Positions 33,329-41,281 of a stretch of 64,000 nt of DNA are shown here, piece after piece (within the stretch, counting starts at the first letter, position 1; every line of letters begins with the position of its first letter). The notes under the pieces were generated by a model that saw only the letters and a list, made by a program, of their open reading frames with translations, made no database searches and was not told the DNA's origin. The position numbers and the translations under genes were made by a program. The DNA is from JACVRX01 sp963831385 (GTDB lineage Bacteria > Actinomycetota > Actinomycetes > Jiangellales > Jiangellaceae), in assembly GCA_963831385.1 (NCBI GenBank), contig CAWHPW010000011.1, positions 186,001 to 250,000 of the forward strand, in the 5' to 3' direction.

Positions 33329-33541
33329 CTACTCCCCGCCCTTCTGTACGAATCCTCGAACGAAGTCCTCGGCATTCTCCTCGAGCACTTCGTCGATCTC
33401 GTCGAGAATCGCATCGACGTCATCGGCGAGTTTGTCCTGGCGCTCTTTGAGTTCCTCGGTCTCCTCTGCGGCCTCGTCGACGTCGACATCCTCGGAGCGG
33501 CGGGGCTGCTTGCGCTGCTGCCCGCCTGTATCGCGTGCCAT
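33329..33541 (-). CDS. pup: Prokaryotic ubiquitin-like protein Pup, ending in Gly-Gly-Glu
   Basis: Pup is the small, mostly disordered tag attached by PafA to proteins destined for the proteasome. The 70-residue sequence has an acidic/charged N-terminal half (DVDVDEAAEETEELKERQDK) that forms the Mpa-binding helix, and a conserved C-terminal half (DDVDAILDEIDEVLEENAEDF, FVQKGGE). The final residue is Glu (GAG before TAG), not the Gln found in mycobacteria and Streptomyces, so no deamidation by Dop is required. The start has a strong ribosome binding site, GGAGGTGG, about 5 nt upstream. It opens the pup-prcB-prcA-pafA operon. Confidence 0.97.
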   Translation of the reverse strand: MARDTGGQQRKQPRRSEDVDVDEAAEETEELKERQDKLADDVDAILDEIDEVLEENAEDFVRGFVQKGGE

Positions 33542-33578
33542 GAGCCACCTCCGACGAGACTGCGGTCGTCCTGCGACG

Positions 33579-33584
33579 ACCCTA
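33579..33584 (-). promoter_or_regulatory. Candidate -10 box (TAGGGT) of the pup-prcBA operon
   Basis: On the minus strand AGGTAGGGTCG lies with TAGGGT ending 38 nt before the pup start. The same 11 bases occur 36 nt before the mpa start (38081-38086). The spacing suits a transcript with a leader of about 31 nt containing the pup ribosome binding site. No clear -35 is seen. The remainder of the gap to dop (33585-33677) shows nothing else. Confidence 0.4.
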
Positions 33585-33677
33585 CCTAGCGGATGGGACG
33601 CTGGGTTGTCGGAGCACGGCCCTTTGCGCTGAGAGCACAAATGCCGCCGTCGTCGGCCAACGGGCACCGCCAGTGGA

Positions 33678-35189
33678 TCATCCGCCGGACAGGGCCTGTA
33701 CCAGCTCCTCAGCGCTTCGGCAGCGGTCCAGCAGCTCGCCGACATGGGCTTTGGTGCCGCGAAGCGGCTCGAGAGTCGGCACCCGTTGGAGTGCATCCCG
33801 GCCGGGCAGGTCGAAGATCACCGAATCCCAGGACGCGGCGGCCACGTGCGGGGCGTATTTGGCCAGACAGCGACCCCGGAAGTACGCGCGGGTGTCCTCT
33901 GGTGGTTCGTGCACGGCGCGGGCCACCTCGTCGTCGTGGAGCAACCGCTGCATCCGGCCCAGCGACACCAACCGGTGGTATAGGCCCCGAGCTGGGCGGA
34001 CGTCTGAGTACTGCAGATCGACCAAGTGGAGTTTCGGATGCGACCATTCCAGCCCATCCCGCTCGCGGTAGGACTCGAGGAGGGCGAGCTTGGCCACCCA
34101 GTCCAGCTCAGCCGATAACGACAACGGATCGGCTTCCAGCCGAGTCAGGACGGACTCCCACCGTTCGAGCACATCGGCGGTGACGGCGTCGACATCGGCG
34201 CCGTATCTGTTCTCGACGAACTTGCGTGCCTGCTCCGCGTACTCCATCTGTAACTGCACCGCGGTGAGCTGGCGGCCGTCCTTGAGCGTCATCAGTTGCT
34301 TGAGCGAGGTGTCGTGGGAGACCTCGTGCAACGACGTGACCGGCCGCTCCACCGACAGGTCGACGGCGAGGAACCCCTCCTCGACCATGGCCAGGACCAG
34401 CGACGTCGTGCCGAGTTTGAGGTAGGTCGACACCTCAGACAGGTTCGCGTCGCCGATGATCACATGCAGGCGACGGTACCGCTCGGGATCGGCATGCGGT
34501 TCGTCCCGGGTGTTGATGATGGGCCGTTTGAGTGTCGTCTCGAGGCCGACCTCCACTTCGAAATAGTCGGCCCGCTGGGAGATCTGGAACCCGTGTCGGG
34601 TGCCGTCCTGACCCAGCCCCACTCGGCCCGCACCGCAGACGACCTGCCGGGACACGAAGAACGGCGTCAGGTGGCGCACGATGTCGGCAAACGGTGTCTG
34701 GCGGCTCATCAGGTAGTTCTCGTGGCACCCGTACGAGGCGCCCTTGTTGTCGACATTGTTCTTGTAGAGCTGGATAGGTGACGACCCGGGCGCCGCCGCG
34801 GCGAGCCGAGCGGCCTCCGCCATCACCATCTCGCCGGCCTTGTCCCAGAGCACGGCGTCGAGCGGAGAGGTGACCTCTGGTGAGGAGTACTCCGGATGGG
34901 CGTGGTCGACGTACAGTCGCGCGCCGTTGGTGAGGATGACATTGGCGAGCCCGACTTCTTCGTCAGTGAGCTGGCTCGGATCAGCGCCCTCTCGAGACAG
35001 TTCGAAGCCGCGGGCGTCGCGCAGCGGGCTCTCCTCCTCGAAGTCCCACCGGGCCCGCCGTGCCCGTGCCGTTGCCGCCGCATAGGCGTTGACTACCTGC
35101 GACGACGTCAGCATCGAGTTCGCGGCCGGGTTGCCCGGCACCGCAATGCCGTACTCGGTCTCGATCCCGACGATGCGGCGGGCGCTCAT
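33678..35189 (-). CDS. dop: Depupylase / Pup deamidase Dop
   Basis: Dop cleaves Pup from tagged proteins; where Pup ends in Gln it also deamidates it to Glu. The 503-residue protein is related to PafA but has the Dop-specific N-terminal loop (about residues 41-80, RWDFEEESPLRDARGFELSREG). Other marks are MSARRIVGIETEYGI at the start, NGARLYVDHAHPEYSSPEV near 88, KNNVDNKGASYGCHENYL near 143, RPIINTRDEPHADPERYRRL and the ATP-site DANLSEVSTYLKLG. It ends in the conserved LVQALSGG. Since Pup here already ends in Glu, depupylation is probably its main role. A TAGGCT box 6 nt before the ATG suggests a leaderless transcript. Confidence 0.96.
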   Translation of the reverse strand: MSARRIVGIETEYGIAVPGNPAANSMLTSSQVVNAYAAATARARRARWDFEEESPLRDARGFELSREGADPSQLTDEEVGLANVILTNGARLYVDHAHPEYSSPEVTSPLDAVLWDKAGEMVMAEAARLAAAAPGSSPIQLYKNNVDNKGASYGCHENYLMSRQTPFADIVRHLTPFFVSRQVVCGAGRVGLGQDGTRHGFQISQRADYFEVEVGLETTLKRPIINTRDEPHADPERYRRLHVIIGDANLSEVSTYLKLGTTSLVLAMVEEGFLAVDLSVERPVTSLHEVSHDTSLKQLMTLKDGRQLTAVQLQMEYAEQARKFVENRYGADVDAVTADVLERWESVLTRLEADPLSLSAELDWVAKLALLESYRERDGLEWSHPKLHLVDLQYSDVRPARGLYHRLVSLGRMQRLLHDDEVARAVHEPPEDTRAYFRGRCLAKYAPHVAAASWDSVIFDLPGRDALQRVPTLEPLRGTKAHVGELLDRCRSAEELVQALSGG

Positions 35190-35195
35190 GCGACG

Positions 35196-35201
35196 AGCCT
35201 A
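35196..35201 (-). promoter_or_regulatory. Candidate -10 box (TAGGCT) for leaderless dop mRNA
   Basis: TAGGCT on the minus strand is followed by 6 nt and then the dop ATG, so transcription would start on the A of the start codon. No ribosome binding site is present, which agrees with a leaderless transcript. A TAGGCT box 7 nt before mshC looks the same. Confidence 0.35.
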
Positions 35202-35235
35202 AGCCGTCGATCCGACCGGCATGGCCAGCGGCAGG

Positions 35236-36240
35236 TCATGGCACCGGGGCCGGCGGCGGGTAATGCACCCCGAGCTGGCGCAACGCGCGGTCGAGAACGC
35301 GCATGACCGCCACCGTGTCGCCGAGTGGCATGACCTCGCTCTCGGTCCGACCGTCTCGCAGACATTCCTGAACGGCCCGAAGCATCGGCACGTACCCCCT
35401 GCCCTCGTGTTCTCGCTCATGGACCTGCACGGAGCCGTCAACGCCGGTGTGTACCAGCCGGGTCGGATGGTGGAACCGCGGCGATAGGGTCAGCCGTCCC
35501 CTCGTGCCGATCACCGTGGCCGCGCCCGCAGAATGGGCCAGGAGTGATATATCGAGCAAAGCGTGGGCCCCGCCGTCCCAGCCCAACAACAGGCCGGCTT
35601 CCGCGTCGACACCCTCCGGGCTTAGGGAACCGTGTGCCGCCACCTTTTCGGGCTCCCCCAACACCATCTGCGCGAACGCGACCGGATAGACGCCGAGGTC
35701 GAGCATTGCTCCCCCGCCGAGCACCGGGTCCCACAGCCGATGCCGGGGATCGCGCGGAGCGACGAAACCCAGATCCGCCACGACGGTGCGCACCTCCCCG
35801 ATGCCTCCGTCAGCGATGATCTGACGCGTTCTGGCGACCAACGGAGTGAACCGAGTCCACATCGCCTCCATGCAGAAGATCCGCCGATCGCGGGCACGCT
35901 GCACGAGCTGCTCGGTGTCGCTGAGCGATGTAGTGAATACCTTCTCGCAGAGAACCGCCCGCCCGATGTCGAGAGCTGCACCGACGATCGGCGCATGCTG
36001 CGCGTGTGGGGTGGCGACGTACACGATGTCGACCGCGTCGTCGGTGAGGAGCTCGTCGACGGAATCGTAGACACGCTCGACGCCGAACTCGGCGGCGAAC
36101 GCCTGCGCACGCTGCGCGGAGCGCGAGCTGACGGCGGTGAGCCGGGCGTCCTCCACCAGGCTGAGTTCACCGGCCATCGTGCGCGCGATACCGCCGGTCG
36201 ACACGATTCCCCACCGGATTGGATCGACGGCGCCCGTCAT
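35236..36240 (-). CDS. Gfo/Idh/MocA family oxidoreductase
   Basis: The 334-residue product is an NAD(P)-dependent dehydrogenase of the glucose-fructose oxidoreductase family; its sugar or polyol substrate is unknown. The N-terminal Rossmann domain begins IRWGIVSTGGIARTMAGEL, with SSRSAQRAQAFAAEFG after it and YVATPHAQHAPI near residue 75. The catalytic-lysine motif reads VLCEKVFTTS, and the C-terminal domain has CMEAMWTRFTPLV, GGGAMLDLGVYPVAFAQMVLG and the expected beta-sheet region. The usual lysine is in EKP; here it is EKV, a mild variation. It sits between dop and mpa on the same strand, a place taken by unrelated genes in M. tuberculosis, so a role in pupylation is unlikely. Confidence 0.85.
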   Translation of the reverse strand: MTGAVDPIRWGIVSTGGIARTMAGELSLVEDARLTAVSSRSAQRAQAFAAEFGVERVYDSVDELLTDDAVDIVYVATPHAQHAPIVGAALDIGRAVLCEKVFTTSLSDTEQLVQRARDRRIFCMEAMWTRFTPLVARTRQIIADGGIGEVRTVVADLGFVAPRDPRHRLWDPVLGGGAMLDLGVYPVAFAQMVLGEPEKVAAHGSLSPEGVDAEAGLLLGWDGGAHALLDISLLAHSAGAATVIGTRGRLTLSPRFHHPTRLVHTGVDGSVQVHEREHEGRGYVPMLRAVQECLRDGRTESEVMPLGDTVAVMRVLDRALRQLGVHYPPPAPVP

Positions 36241-36275
36241 CGGCTGACCGTGTGATCTGGCATCCTGTGGGCGCG

Positions 36276-38045
36276 CTACAGGTACTGGCCGGTGTTGGCG
36301 ACGGTGTCGATCGACCGGCCGGCCTGAACACCTTCCTTGCCCGACACCAGCGTCCGGATGAAGACGATGCGCTCGCCCTTCTTGCCGGAGATTCGGGCCC
36401 AGTCGTCCGGGTTGGTGGTGTTGGGCAGGTCTTCGTTCTCCTTGAACTCGTCCAGGCAGGCGGTGAGCACGTGCTGGACCCGGATGCCTTTGACGCCGGT
36501 TTCGAGAAAGTCCTTGATCGCCATCTTCTTGGCCCGGTCGACGATGTTCTGGATCATCGCGCCGGAGTTGAAGTCGCGGAAGTAGAGGACTTCCTTGTCG
36601 CCGTTGGCGTAGGTGACCTCGAGGAACCTGTTCTCCTCGATCTCGGAGTACATTCGCTCCACAGCCCGCTGGATCATTCCCTCGACAGTGGCATCCGCAG
36701 ACCGTTGGTTCTCCCGCAGGTCGTCGGCGTTGAGCGGCAGATCAGCCGTCAGGTACTTGCTGAAGATGTCGCGGGCGGCCTCGGCGTCGGGGCGTTCGAT
36801 CTTGATCTTCACGTCCAGCCGGCCGGGTCGCAGGATCGCCGGATCGATCATGTCCTCGCGGTTGGAGGCGCCGATCACGATCACGTTCTCGAGGCTCTCG
36901 ACGCCATCGATCTCGGAGAGCAGCTGCGGCACGATGGTGTTCTCCACGTCACTGGAGACGCCCGATCCGCGGGTGCGGAACAGCGAGTCCATCTCGTCGA
37001 AGAAGACGATGACGGGAGTTCCCTCCCCGGCCTTCTCCCGGGCTCGCTGGAACACCAGCCGGATGTGCCGCTCGGTCTCGCCTACGTACTTGTTCAGCAG
37101 TTCCGGACCCTTGATGTTGAGGAAGTAGGACTTCTCCTCGCGCTTTCCGGTGCGCGCCGCGACCTTCTTCGCCAGCGAGTTCGCGACGGCCTTGGCGATC
37201 AGCGTCTTGCCGCAGCCGGGAGGTCCGTAGAGCAGCACGCCCTTGGGTGGCCGGAGCTGATGCTCCCGGAACAGGTCGGCGTGCAGGTACGGCAGCTCGA
37301 TGGCGTCCCGGATCTGTTCGATCTGGCGTGAGAGTCCGCCGATGTCGGCGTAGTCGATATCGGGGACCTCTTCGAGGATGAGCTCCTCGACTTCGCTCTT
37401 GGGAATTCGTTCGTAGACGAAGCCCGACCTGGGTTCCATGAGCAACGAATCGCCGGCCCGCATGACCGAGTCCTTGAGCGGGGTGGCGATACGGACGACG
37501 CGCTCGTCGTCGGTGTGGCCGATCACCAGCGCCCGATCGCCGTCGGCCAGCACCTCCTTGAGCATGACGATCTCGCCGATGCGCTCGTACTCCATCGCTC
37601 GCACGACGTTGAGCGCCTCGTTGAGCATGACCTCCTGACCCGCTCGGAGTTCGTCGGTCTCGACGTCCGGACTGACCGCCACGCGGAGCTTCCGGCCGCC
37701 GGTGAAGACATCGACCGTGCCGTCCTCGTAGCGCGACAGGTAGATCCCGAACCCAGCCGGTGGCTGGGCGAGGCGGTCGATCTCCTCCTTGAGGGCCACG
37801 ATCTGGTCTCGGGCCTCTCGCAACGTCGCCGCCAGCCGGTCGTTCTGGGAGGTGACTGTGGCGAGCTGGGCCTCGGTGTCGGCCAGCCGGTCCTCGAGCA
37901 CCCGGGTCTGCCGTGGTGAGTCGGCCAGCCGCCGTCGCAACGCGGCCACCTCCTGCTCCAGGAAGGAGATCTGAGCCGAGTGGTCGCTGGATTCGCGCGC
38001 AGCGTCGCGACGCGGGCGGTCAGTGCTGCCGTCATGGGTCGGCAC
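36276..38045 (-). CDS. mpa: Proteasome-associated AAA ATPase Mpa/ARC
   Basis: Mpa recognises Pup through its N-terminal coiled coils and threads pupylated proteins into PrcAB. The 589-residue protein has a coiled coil (residues about 17-80, ISFLEQEVAALRRRL and onward), two OB domains, and a AAA domain with Walker A GPPGCGKT, pore-loop region and Walker B PVIVFFDEMDSLF, then SRH motif ILRPGRLD. It ends GQYL, whose penultimate Tyr inserts into the PrcA pockets. GTG at 38045 is used: a ribosome binding site GTGAGG is just upstream, and the longer frame to 38366 adds non-conserved sequence. The region 36241-36275 to the Gfo/Idh gene is empty. Confidence 0.95.
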   Translation of the reverse strand: MPTHDGSTDRPRRDAARESSDHSAQISFLEQEVAALRRRLADSPRQTRVLEDRLADTEAQLATVTSQNDRLAATLREARDQIVALKEEIDRLAQPPAGFGIYLSRYEDGTVDVFTGGRKLRVAVSPDVETDELRAGQEVMLNEALNVVRAMEYERIGEIVMLKEVLADGDRALVIGHTDDERVVRIATPLKDSVMRAGDSLLMEPRSGFVYERIPKSEVEELILEEVPDIDYADIGGLSRQIEQIRDAIELPYLHADLFREHQLRPPKGVLLYGPPGCGKTLIAKAVANSLAKKVAARTGKREEKSYFLNIKGPELLNKYVGETERHIRLVFQRAREKAGEGTPVIVFFDEMDSLFRTRGSGVSSDVENTIVPQLLSEIDGVESLENVIVIGASNREDMIDPAILRPGRLDVKIKIERPDAEAARDIFSKYLTADLPLNADDLRENQRSADATVEGMIQRAVERMYSEIEENRFLEVTYANGDKEVLYFRDFNSGAMIQNIVDRAKKMAIKDFLETGVKGIRVQHVLTACLDEFKENEDLPNTTNPDDWARISGKKGERIVFIRTLVSGKEGVQAGRSIDTVANTGQYL

Positions 38046-38080
38046 GGTCCTCACCCCCTGCGGAGCGTCGTCTTGTCTCG

Positions 38081-38086
38081 ACCCTA
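38081..38086 (-). promoter_or_regulatory. Candidate -10 box (TAGGGT) of mpa
   Basis: AGGTAGGGTCG on the minus strand places TAGGGT 36 nt before the mpa GTG. The identical 11-mer precedes pup at nearly the same distance (38 nt), so both may be driven by the same sigma factor. No clear -35 is seen. Confidence 0.4.
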
Positions 38087-38122
38087 CCTGCGGTGGCCGG
38101 GTTGACCAGACTCTTCTTTCCC

Positions 38123-38989
38123 TCAGTCCTGAGCGGCCGGCGCCGGCCGGCGCCGGCGCGCGGGGGCGACCGTCCCAGGTGCCAACCGCCGGGAAGTCAC
38201 CAGGAACCCCGTATGCCCGATCATCCGATGATCTGGCCGCACGGCAAGGCCCTCCACATGCCAGGTCCGGATCATCGACTCCCAGGACGCCGGTTCGGTG
38301 AACCCGCCGTGCGCGCGGATCGTCTCGACAGTGCGGGCCAGTTGAGTAGTCGTCGCGACATAACAACAGAGCACCCCGCCGGCTACCAACACGTCCGCGA
38401 TAGCGTCAACGCACTCCCAGGGCGCCAGCATGTCCAGGACGACCCGGTCGGCCGGCGCGTCCTCGTCCAACGACTCGACGAGGTCACCCACCACCAGGCG
38501 CCAGGCCGGATGCGGCTCGCCAAAGAAGCGCTCGACGTTGGCAACGGCGATCCGGGCGAAATCAGAGCGGCGCTCGTACGAATGCACCCGCCCACTCAGG
38601 CCGACCGCCCGCAACAACGACATGGTGAGTGCGCCCGAGCCCACACCGGCTTCGATCACCCGCGCACCCGGGAAGACGTCGGCCATCGCGACGATCTGCG
38701 CAGCATCCTTCGGGTACACGACGGCGGCGCCCCTGGGCATCGACAGGACGTAGTCGGCCAGCAACGGCCGCAAGGCGAGGTAGGCGATGCCTCCGGTCGA
38801 CGTCACGACCGTGCCCTCTGATGCGCCGATCAACGCATCGTGCGGGAAGGACCCCTGGTGAGTGTGGAACTCCTTGCCGGGCTCGAGCGTGATGGTGTGG
38901 TGCCGGCCCTTCGGGTCGGTCAGCTGCACCTGCTCGCCGGATCTCATCGGCCCGGTGCGGCGCGCGGGAACCTCGCTCCGATCGGTCAC
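38123..38989 (-). CDS. trmI: tRNA (adenine-58-N1)-methyltransferase TrmI
   Basis: TrmI methylates A58 in the T-loop of tRNAs. The 288-residue protein has the TrmI N-terminal domain (SGEQVQLTDPKGRHHTITLEPG, THQGSFPHDALIGASEGTVV) and a Rossmann-type methyltransferase domain with the SAM-binding motif ARVIEAGVGSGALTMSLLRAVG near residue 108, YERRSDFARIAVANVERF and the motif IV DRVVLDMLAPWECVD near 180. Basic residues crowd the C-terminus (APARRRRPAP). It matches the M. tuberculosis Rv2118c enzyme in length and neighbours mpa and the RecB-like gene in both genomes. It lies 77 bp downstream of mpa. Confidence 0.92.
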   Translation of the reverse strand: MTDRSEVPARRTGPMRSGEQVQLTDPKGRHHTITLEPGKEFHTHQGSFPHDALIGASEGTVVTSTGGIAYLALRPLLADYVLSMPRGAAVVYPKDAAQIVAMADVFPGARVIEAGVGSGALTMSLLRAVGLSGRVHSYERRSDFARIAVANVERFFGEPHPAWRLVVGDLVESLDEDAPADRVVLDMLAPWECVDAIADVLVAGGVLCCYVATTTQLARTVETIRAHGGFTEPASWESMIRTWHVEGLAVRPDHRMIGHTGFLVTSRRLAPGTVAPARRRRPAPAAQD

Positions 38990-39008
38990 GGCATGCAGGT
39001 TAGAGCGC

Positions 39009-40115
39009 TCAGGCCTTGGCGAGTGTGTCGTCGACGTCCACGGTCGCGAGCACTCCGTAGATGCCGCCGTCGCGATCGAGGACGAGGTACTCCGAGGCCG
39101 GCGTTTCCTGCATCCGGCGCAGCAGCTCCTCCCCGTCGATGTCGACGGGGAGTACCAGCCCGGCCTGCAGCGAGCGCGCCACCTGGCCGACGGGAATCCA
39201 CGGCCGGCGATCGGTTGGGGTCGCCACGACCGACGCCTCGCTCACCAGGCCCGTCGGTCGGCCCGACGAGTCGACCACGACGAGCGCGCGCACACCTCGG
39301 CCCTGAGCTTGGCGCAAGGCCTCGGCGAGTGGAACATCCGGTGCTACTGGAGCGGCCCGTCGGGTCATCTGCTCGAGGTCGAGGCGAGGCAATCGGCTGC
39401 GTACCCGCCCCACCGCGAGCGCCTGGGCCGCACCAGTCCACAGCAGCACAGCCACCAGGCCCGACCAGATGACTCCGACGAACGACGGCCTGCCGCCGGT
39501 GAGGATGAATGGCACGAGCACGACCAGGACGGCGAGCACCTGTCCGGCCCGGGCGGCGACCACGGTGCCGGTGTGCTCCCTTCCCGTCACACGCCAGACG
39601 GCGGCACGCAAGATGTGTCCGCCGTCGAGTGGCAGCGCGGGCAACAGGTTGAAGACACCCACGAGCAAGTTGGCGCCCGCGAGCTCGAGCAACAGGAACT
39701 GGGCGACTGGCTGGTCCACCGGCCTGGACGCGGCATACGCCAATCCGGCGGCCGCCAGCGAAACCAGCGGTCCGGCGACCGACACTACGAGATCACGCCC
39801 GGGAGTCGGCGCGTTCCGTTCGATCTCGGTGTAGCCGCCCAGGAAGTGCAAGGTGATGCCGCGGACCGGCAGGCCCAGCGCGCGAGCGGTCAGCGCATGA
39901 CTGATCTCGTGAAGCAGGACCGATAGGTAGAGGAGCACTGCGAACGTCAAGGCGATGGCATACGCCCCCGATCCGAATTCGGGTAGCTGTCGCCTGACGA
40001 TGGGGGCAAAGGCCACGGTGATGACCGCAGCGACGAGGAACCACGTTGGGCTGATGTGTACCGGGATTCCGGCGATCTTGCCCATCGACATCCGCCGGTC
40101 CCCACCGTTGCTCAC
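39009..40115 (-). CDS. Site-2 protease (M50) with C-terminal CBS domains
   Basis: This 368-residue membrane metalloprotease belongs to the S2P/M50 family, whose members cut transmembrane regulators such as anti-sigma factors. The zinc motif LLHEISHALTARALG lies near residue 61, and the second metal-ligand motif FNLLPALPLDGGHILRA near 155, inside a 4-6 helix core. The C-terminal 130 residues form two CBS domains (PDVPLAEALRQAQGRGVRALVVVDSSGRPTG and EELLRRMQETPASEYLVLDRDGGI) that might sense adenine nucleotides. GTG at 40115 fits the family start near MSMGKIAGIPVHISPTW; the frame upstream runs antisense to recB-like. The Rip3/Rv2625c protein of M. tuberculosis has the same build. Confidence 0.9.
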   Translation of the reverse strand: MSNGGDRRMSMGKIAGIPVHISPTWFLVAAVITVAFAPIVRRQLPEFGSGAYAIALTFAVLLYLSVLLHEISHALTARALGLPVRGITLHFLGGYTEIERNAPTPGRDLVVSVAGPLVSLAAAGLAYAASRPVDQPVAQFLLLELAGANLLVGVFNLLPALPLDGGHILRAAVWRVTGREHTGTVVAARAGQVLAVLVVLVPFILTGGRPSFVGVIWSGLVAVLLWTGAAQALAVGRVRSRLPRLDLEQMTRRAAPVAPDVPLAEALRQAQGRGVRALVVVDSSGRPTGLVSEASVVATPTDRRPWIPVGQVARSLQAGLVLPVDIDGEELLRRMQETPASEYLVLDRDGGIYGVLATVDVDDTLAKA

Positions 40116-40140
40116 ATCAGCCAGGCTAAGCCACTCGAGG

Positions 40141-40257
40141 GGTCGCACTCGGACTCCTGGCTCGTCATCCTCGTCGCTCCGGGCTCCTCGTTGCTCCGGT
40201 CGATTGGTCGCACTCGGACCCTCGCTCGTTCCTCGCTCGGGCTCCTCGTTGCTCCGG
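40141..40257. repeat. Two imperfect direct repeats of about 52-59 bp
   Basis: The unit beginning GGTCGCACTCGGA and ending GGGCTCCTCGTTGCTCCGG occurs at 40141-40199 and again at 40206-40257, with one 7-bp deletion in the second copy. Inside, CTCGT and CTCCTCG recur. The repeats fill the 196-bp divergent region between the site-2 protease (minus) and the RecB-like gene (plus). Confidence 0.65.
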
Positions 40258-40311
40258 CGCGACGTGTGTGTCGGAACCGCAATGTCGGTCGGCTCACCTA
40301 CAGTCGCCAGC

Positions 40312-41271
40312 ATGAGCACCTTGGCGGCAGCACCCATCGCCGGGCCGGTACCCGAACCGGCCGAGGACGGCGCTACCGCTGGCCAGGGTGGCGCGGCCGC
40401 GGTCGCTGTCTCCGGCCCGTCGCTTTCGCCGTCCCGCGCCGCCGACTTCATGACCTGCCCGCTGCTCTTCCGGTTCCGGACCATCGACCGGTTACCGGAG
40501 CCGCCGAGCCACGCCGCGACTCGGGGAACACTCGTGCACGCGGTGCTGGAGCGACTGTTCGATCTGCCGGCCGAGCAACGCACGCCGGAGCAGGCTCGAG
40601 CGCTGGTCGGACCGCAGTGGGAACTGTTGCTCGAGAAAGAGCCCGAAGTCGCCACGTTGTTCTCCGCGGAGAACAAGGCTGCCCTGGCCGAGTGGCTCGT
40701 TGGAGCCGAAGATCTGGTGACGCGGTACTTCCGTCTGGAAGATCCACGCCGGCTCGAGCCCGCCGACAGGGAGCTCTACGTCGAGACGACGCTGGACTCA
40801 GGGCTGCACTTGCGCGGTTACGTCGACCGCCTAGATCGCGCTGCCGGCTCGGGCGAGCTGCGAGTTGTCGACTACAAGACCGGCAACGCCCCGCCGGCGG
40901 GGTTCGAACAGCGCGCGATGTTCCAGATGCGGTTCTACGCACTGGTGCTCTGGCGGATCTACGAACAGGTGCCCCGCCTCCTGCAACTGATCTATCTGGG
41001 CAGCGGCGAGGTGCTGCGCTACCAGCCCGACGAAGCTGACCTGGCGGCCACCGAGCGCAAGCTCGCGGCCCTCTGGCGGGCCATCGAGCGCGCCGGGCGC
41101 ACCGGCGACTGGCGTCCTAGTCCAGGTCCGATGTGCTCTTGGTGTGCCCACCAGGAGTTGTGCCCGGCGTTCGGAGGCACTCCCCCGCCGCTTCCCCCGA
41201 CCGAACCGGCGCCCGAACTGGCCGCCGTGGACGAGGCGCCCTCGCCGCGGACGACACCGGTCGACGTGTGA
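40312..41271 (+). CDS. RecB-family PD-(D/E)XK nuclease with probable Fe-S cluster
   Basis: The 319-residue protein matches the RecB-nuclease-like family (PF12705) found next to trmI in actinobacteria (Rv2119). The nuclease core reads GTLVHAVLERLF near residue 72, LRGYVDRLDR and then VVDYKTGNAP with the catalytic Asp and Lys. Four cysteines are arranged as in the AddB/Cas4-type iron-sulfur nucleases: one in DFMTCPLLF near 49 and three in MCSWCAHQELCPAF near the C-terminus. I infer a 4Fe-4S cluster that holds the fold. ATG at 40312 is chosen because it follows the repeat region; the first 35 residues are Ala/Pro-rich and dispensable-looking. The job, DNA repair or recombination, is inferred. 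Confidence 0.85.
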   Translation: MSTLAAAPIAGPVPEPAEDGATAGQGGAAAVAVSGPSLSPSRAADFMTCPLLFRFRTIDRLPEPPSHAATRGTLVHAVLERLFDLPAEQRTPEQARALVGPQWELLLEKEPEVATLFSAENKAALAEWLVGAEDLVTRYFRLEDPRRLEPADRELYVETTLDSGLHLRGYVDRLDRAAGSGELRVVDYKTGNAPPAGFEQRAMFQMRFYALVLWRIYEQVPRLLQLIYLGSGEVLRYQPDEADLAATERKLAALWRAIERAGRTGDWRPSPGPMCSWCAHQELCPAFGGTPPPLPPTEPAPELAAVDEAPSPRTTPVDV

Positions 41272-41281
41272 CACAGCCCGG

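Noticed and set aside
36276..38366. Long N-terminal extension of Mpa
   Set aside because: The extra 107 residues are Arg/Pro-rich, overlap trmI antisense, and precede the ribosome binding site of the GTG at 38045.
39009..40676. Long N-terminal extension of the site-2 protease
   Set aside because: Residues before 40115 are antisense to the RecB-like gene and to the direct repeats; the family begins at the GTG at 40115.
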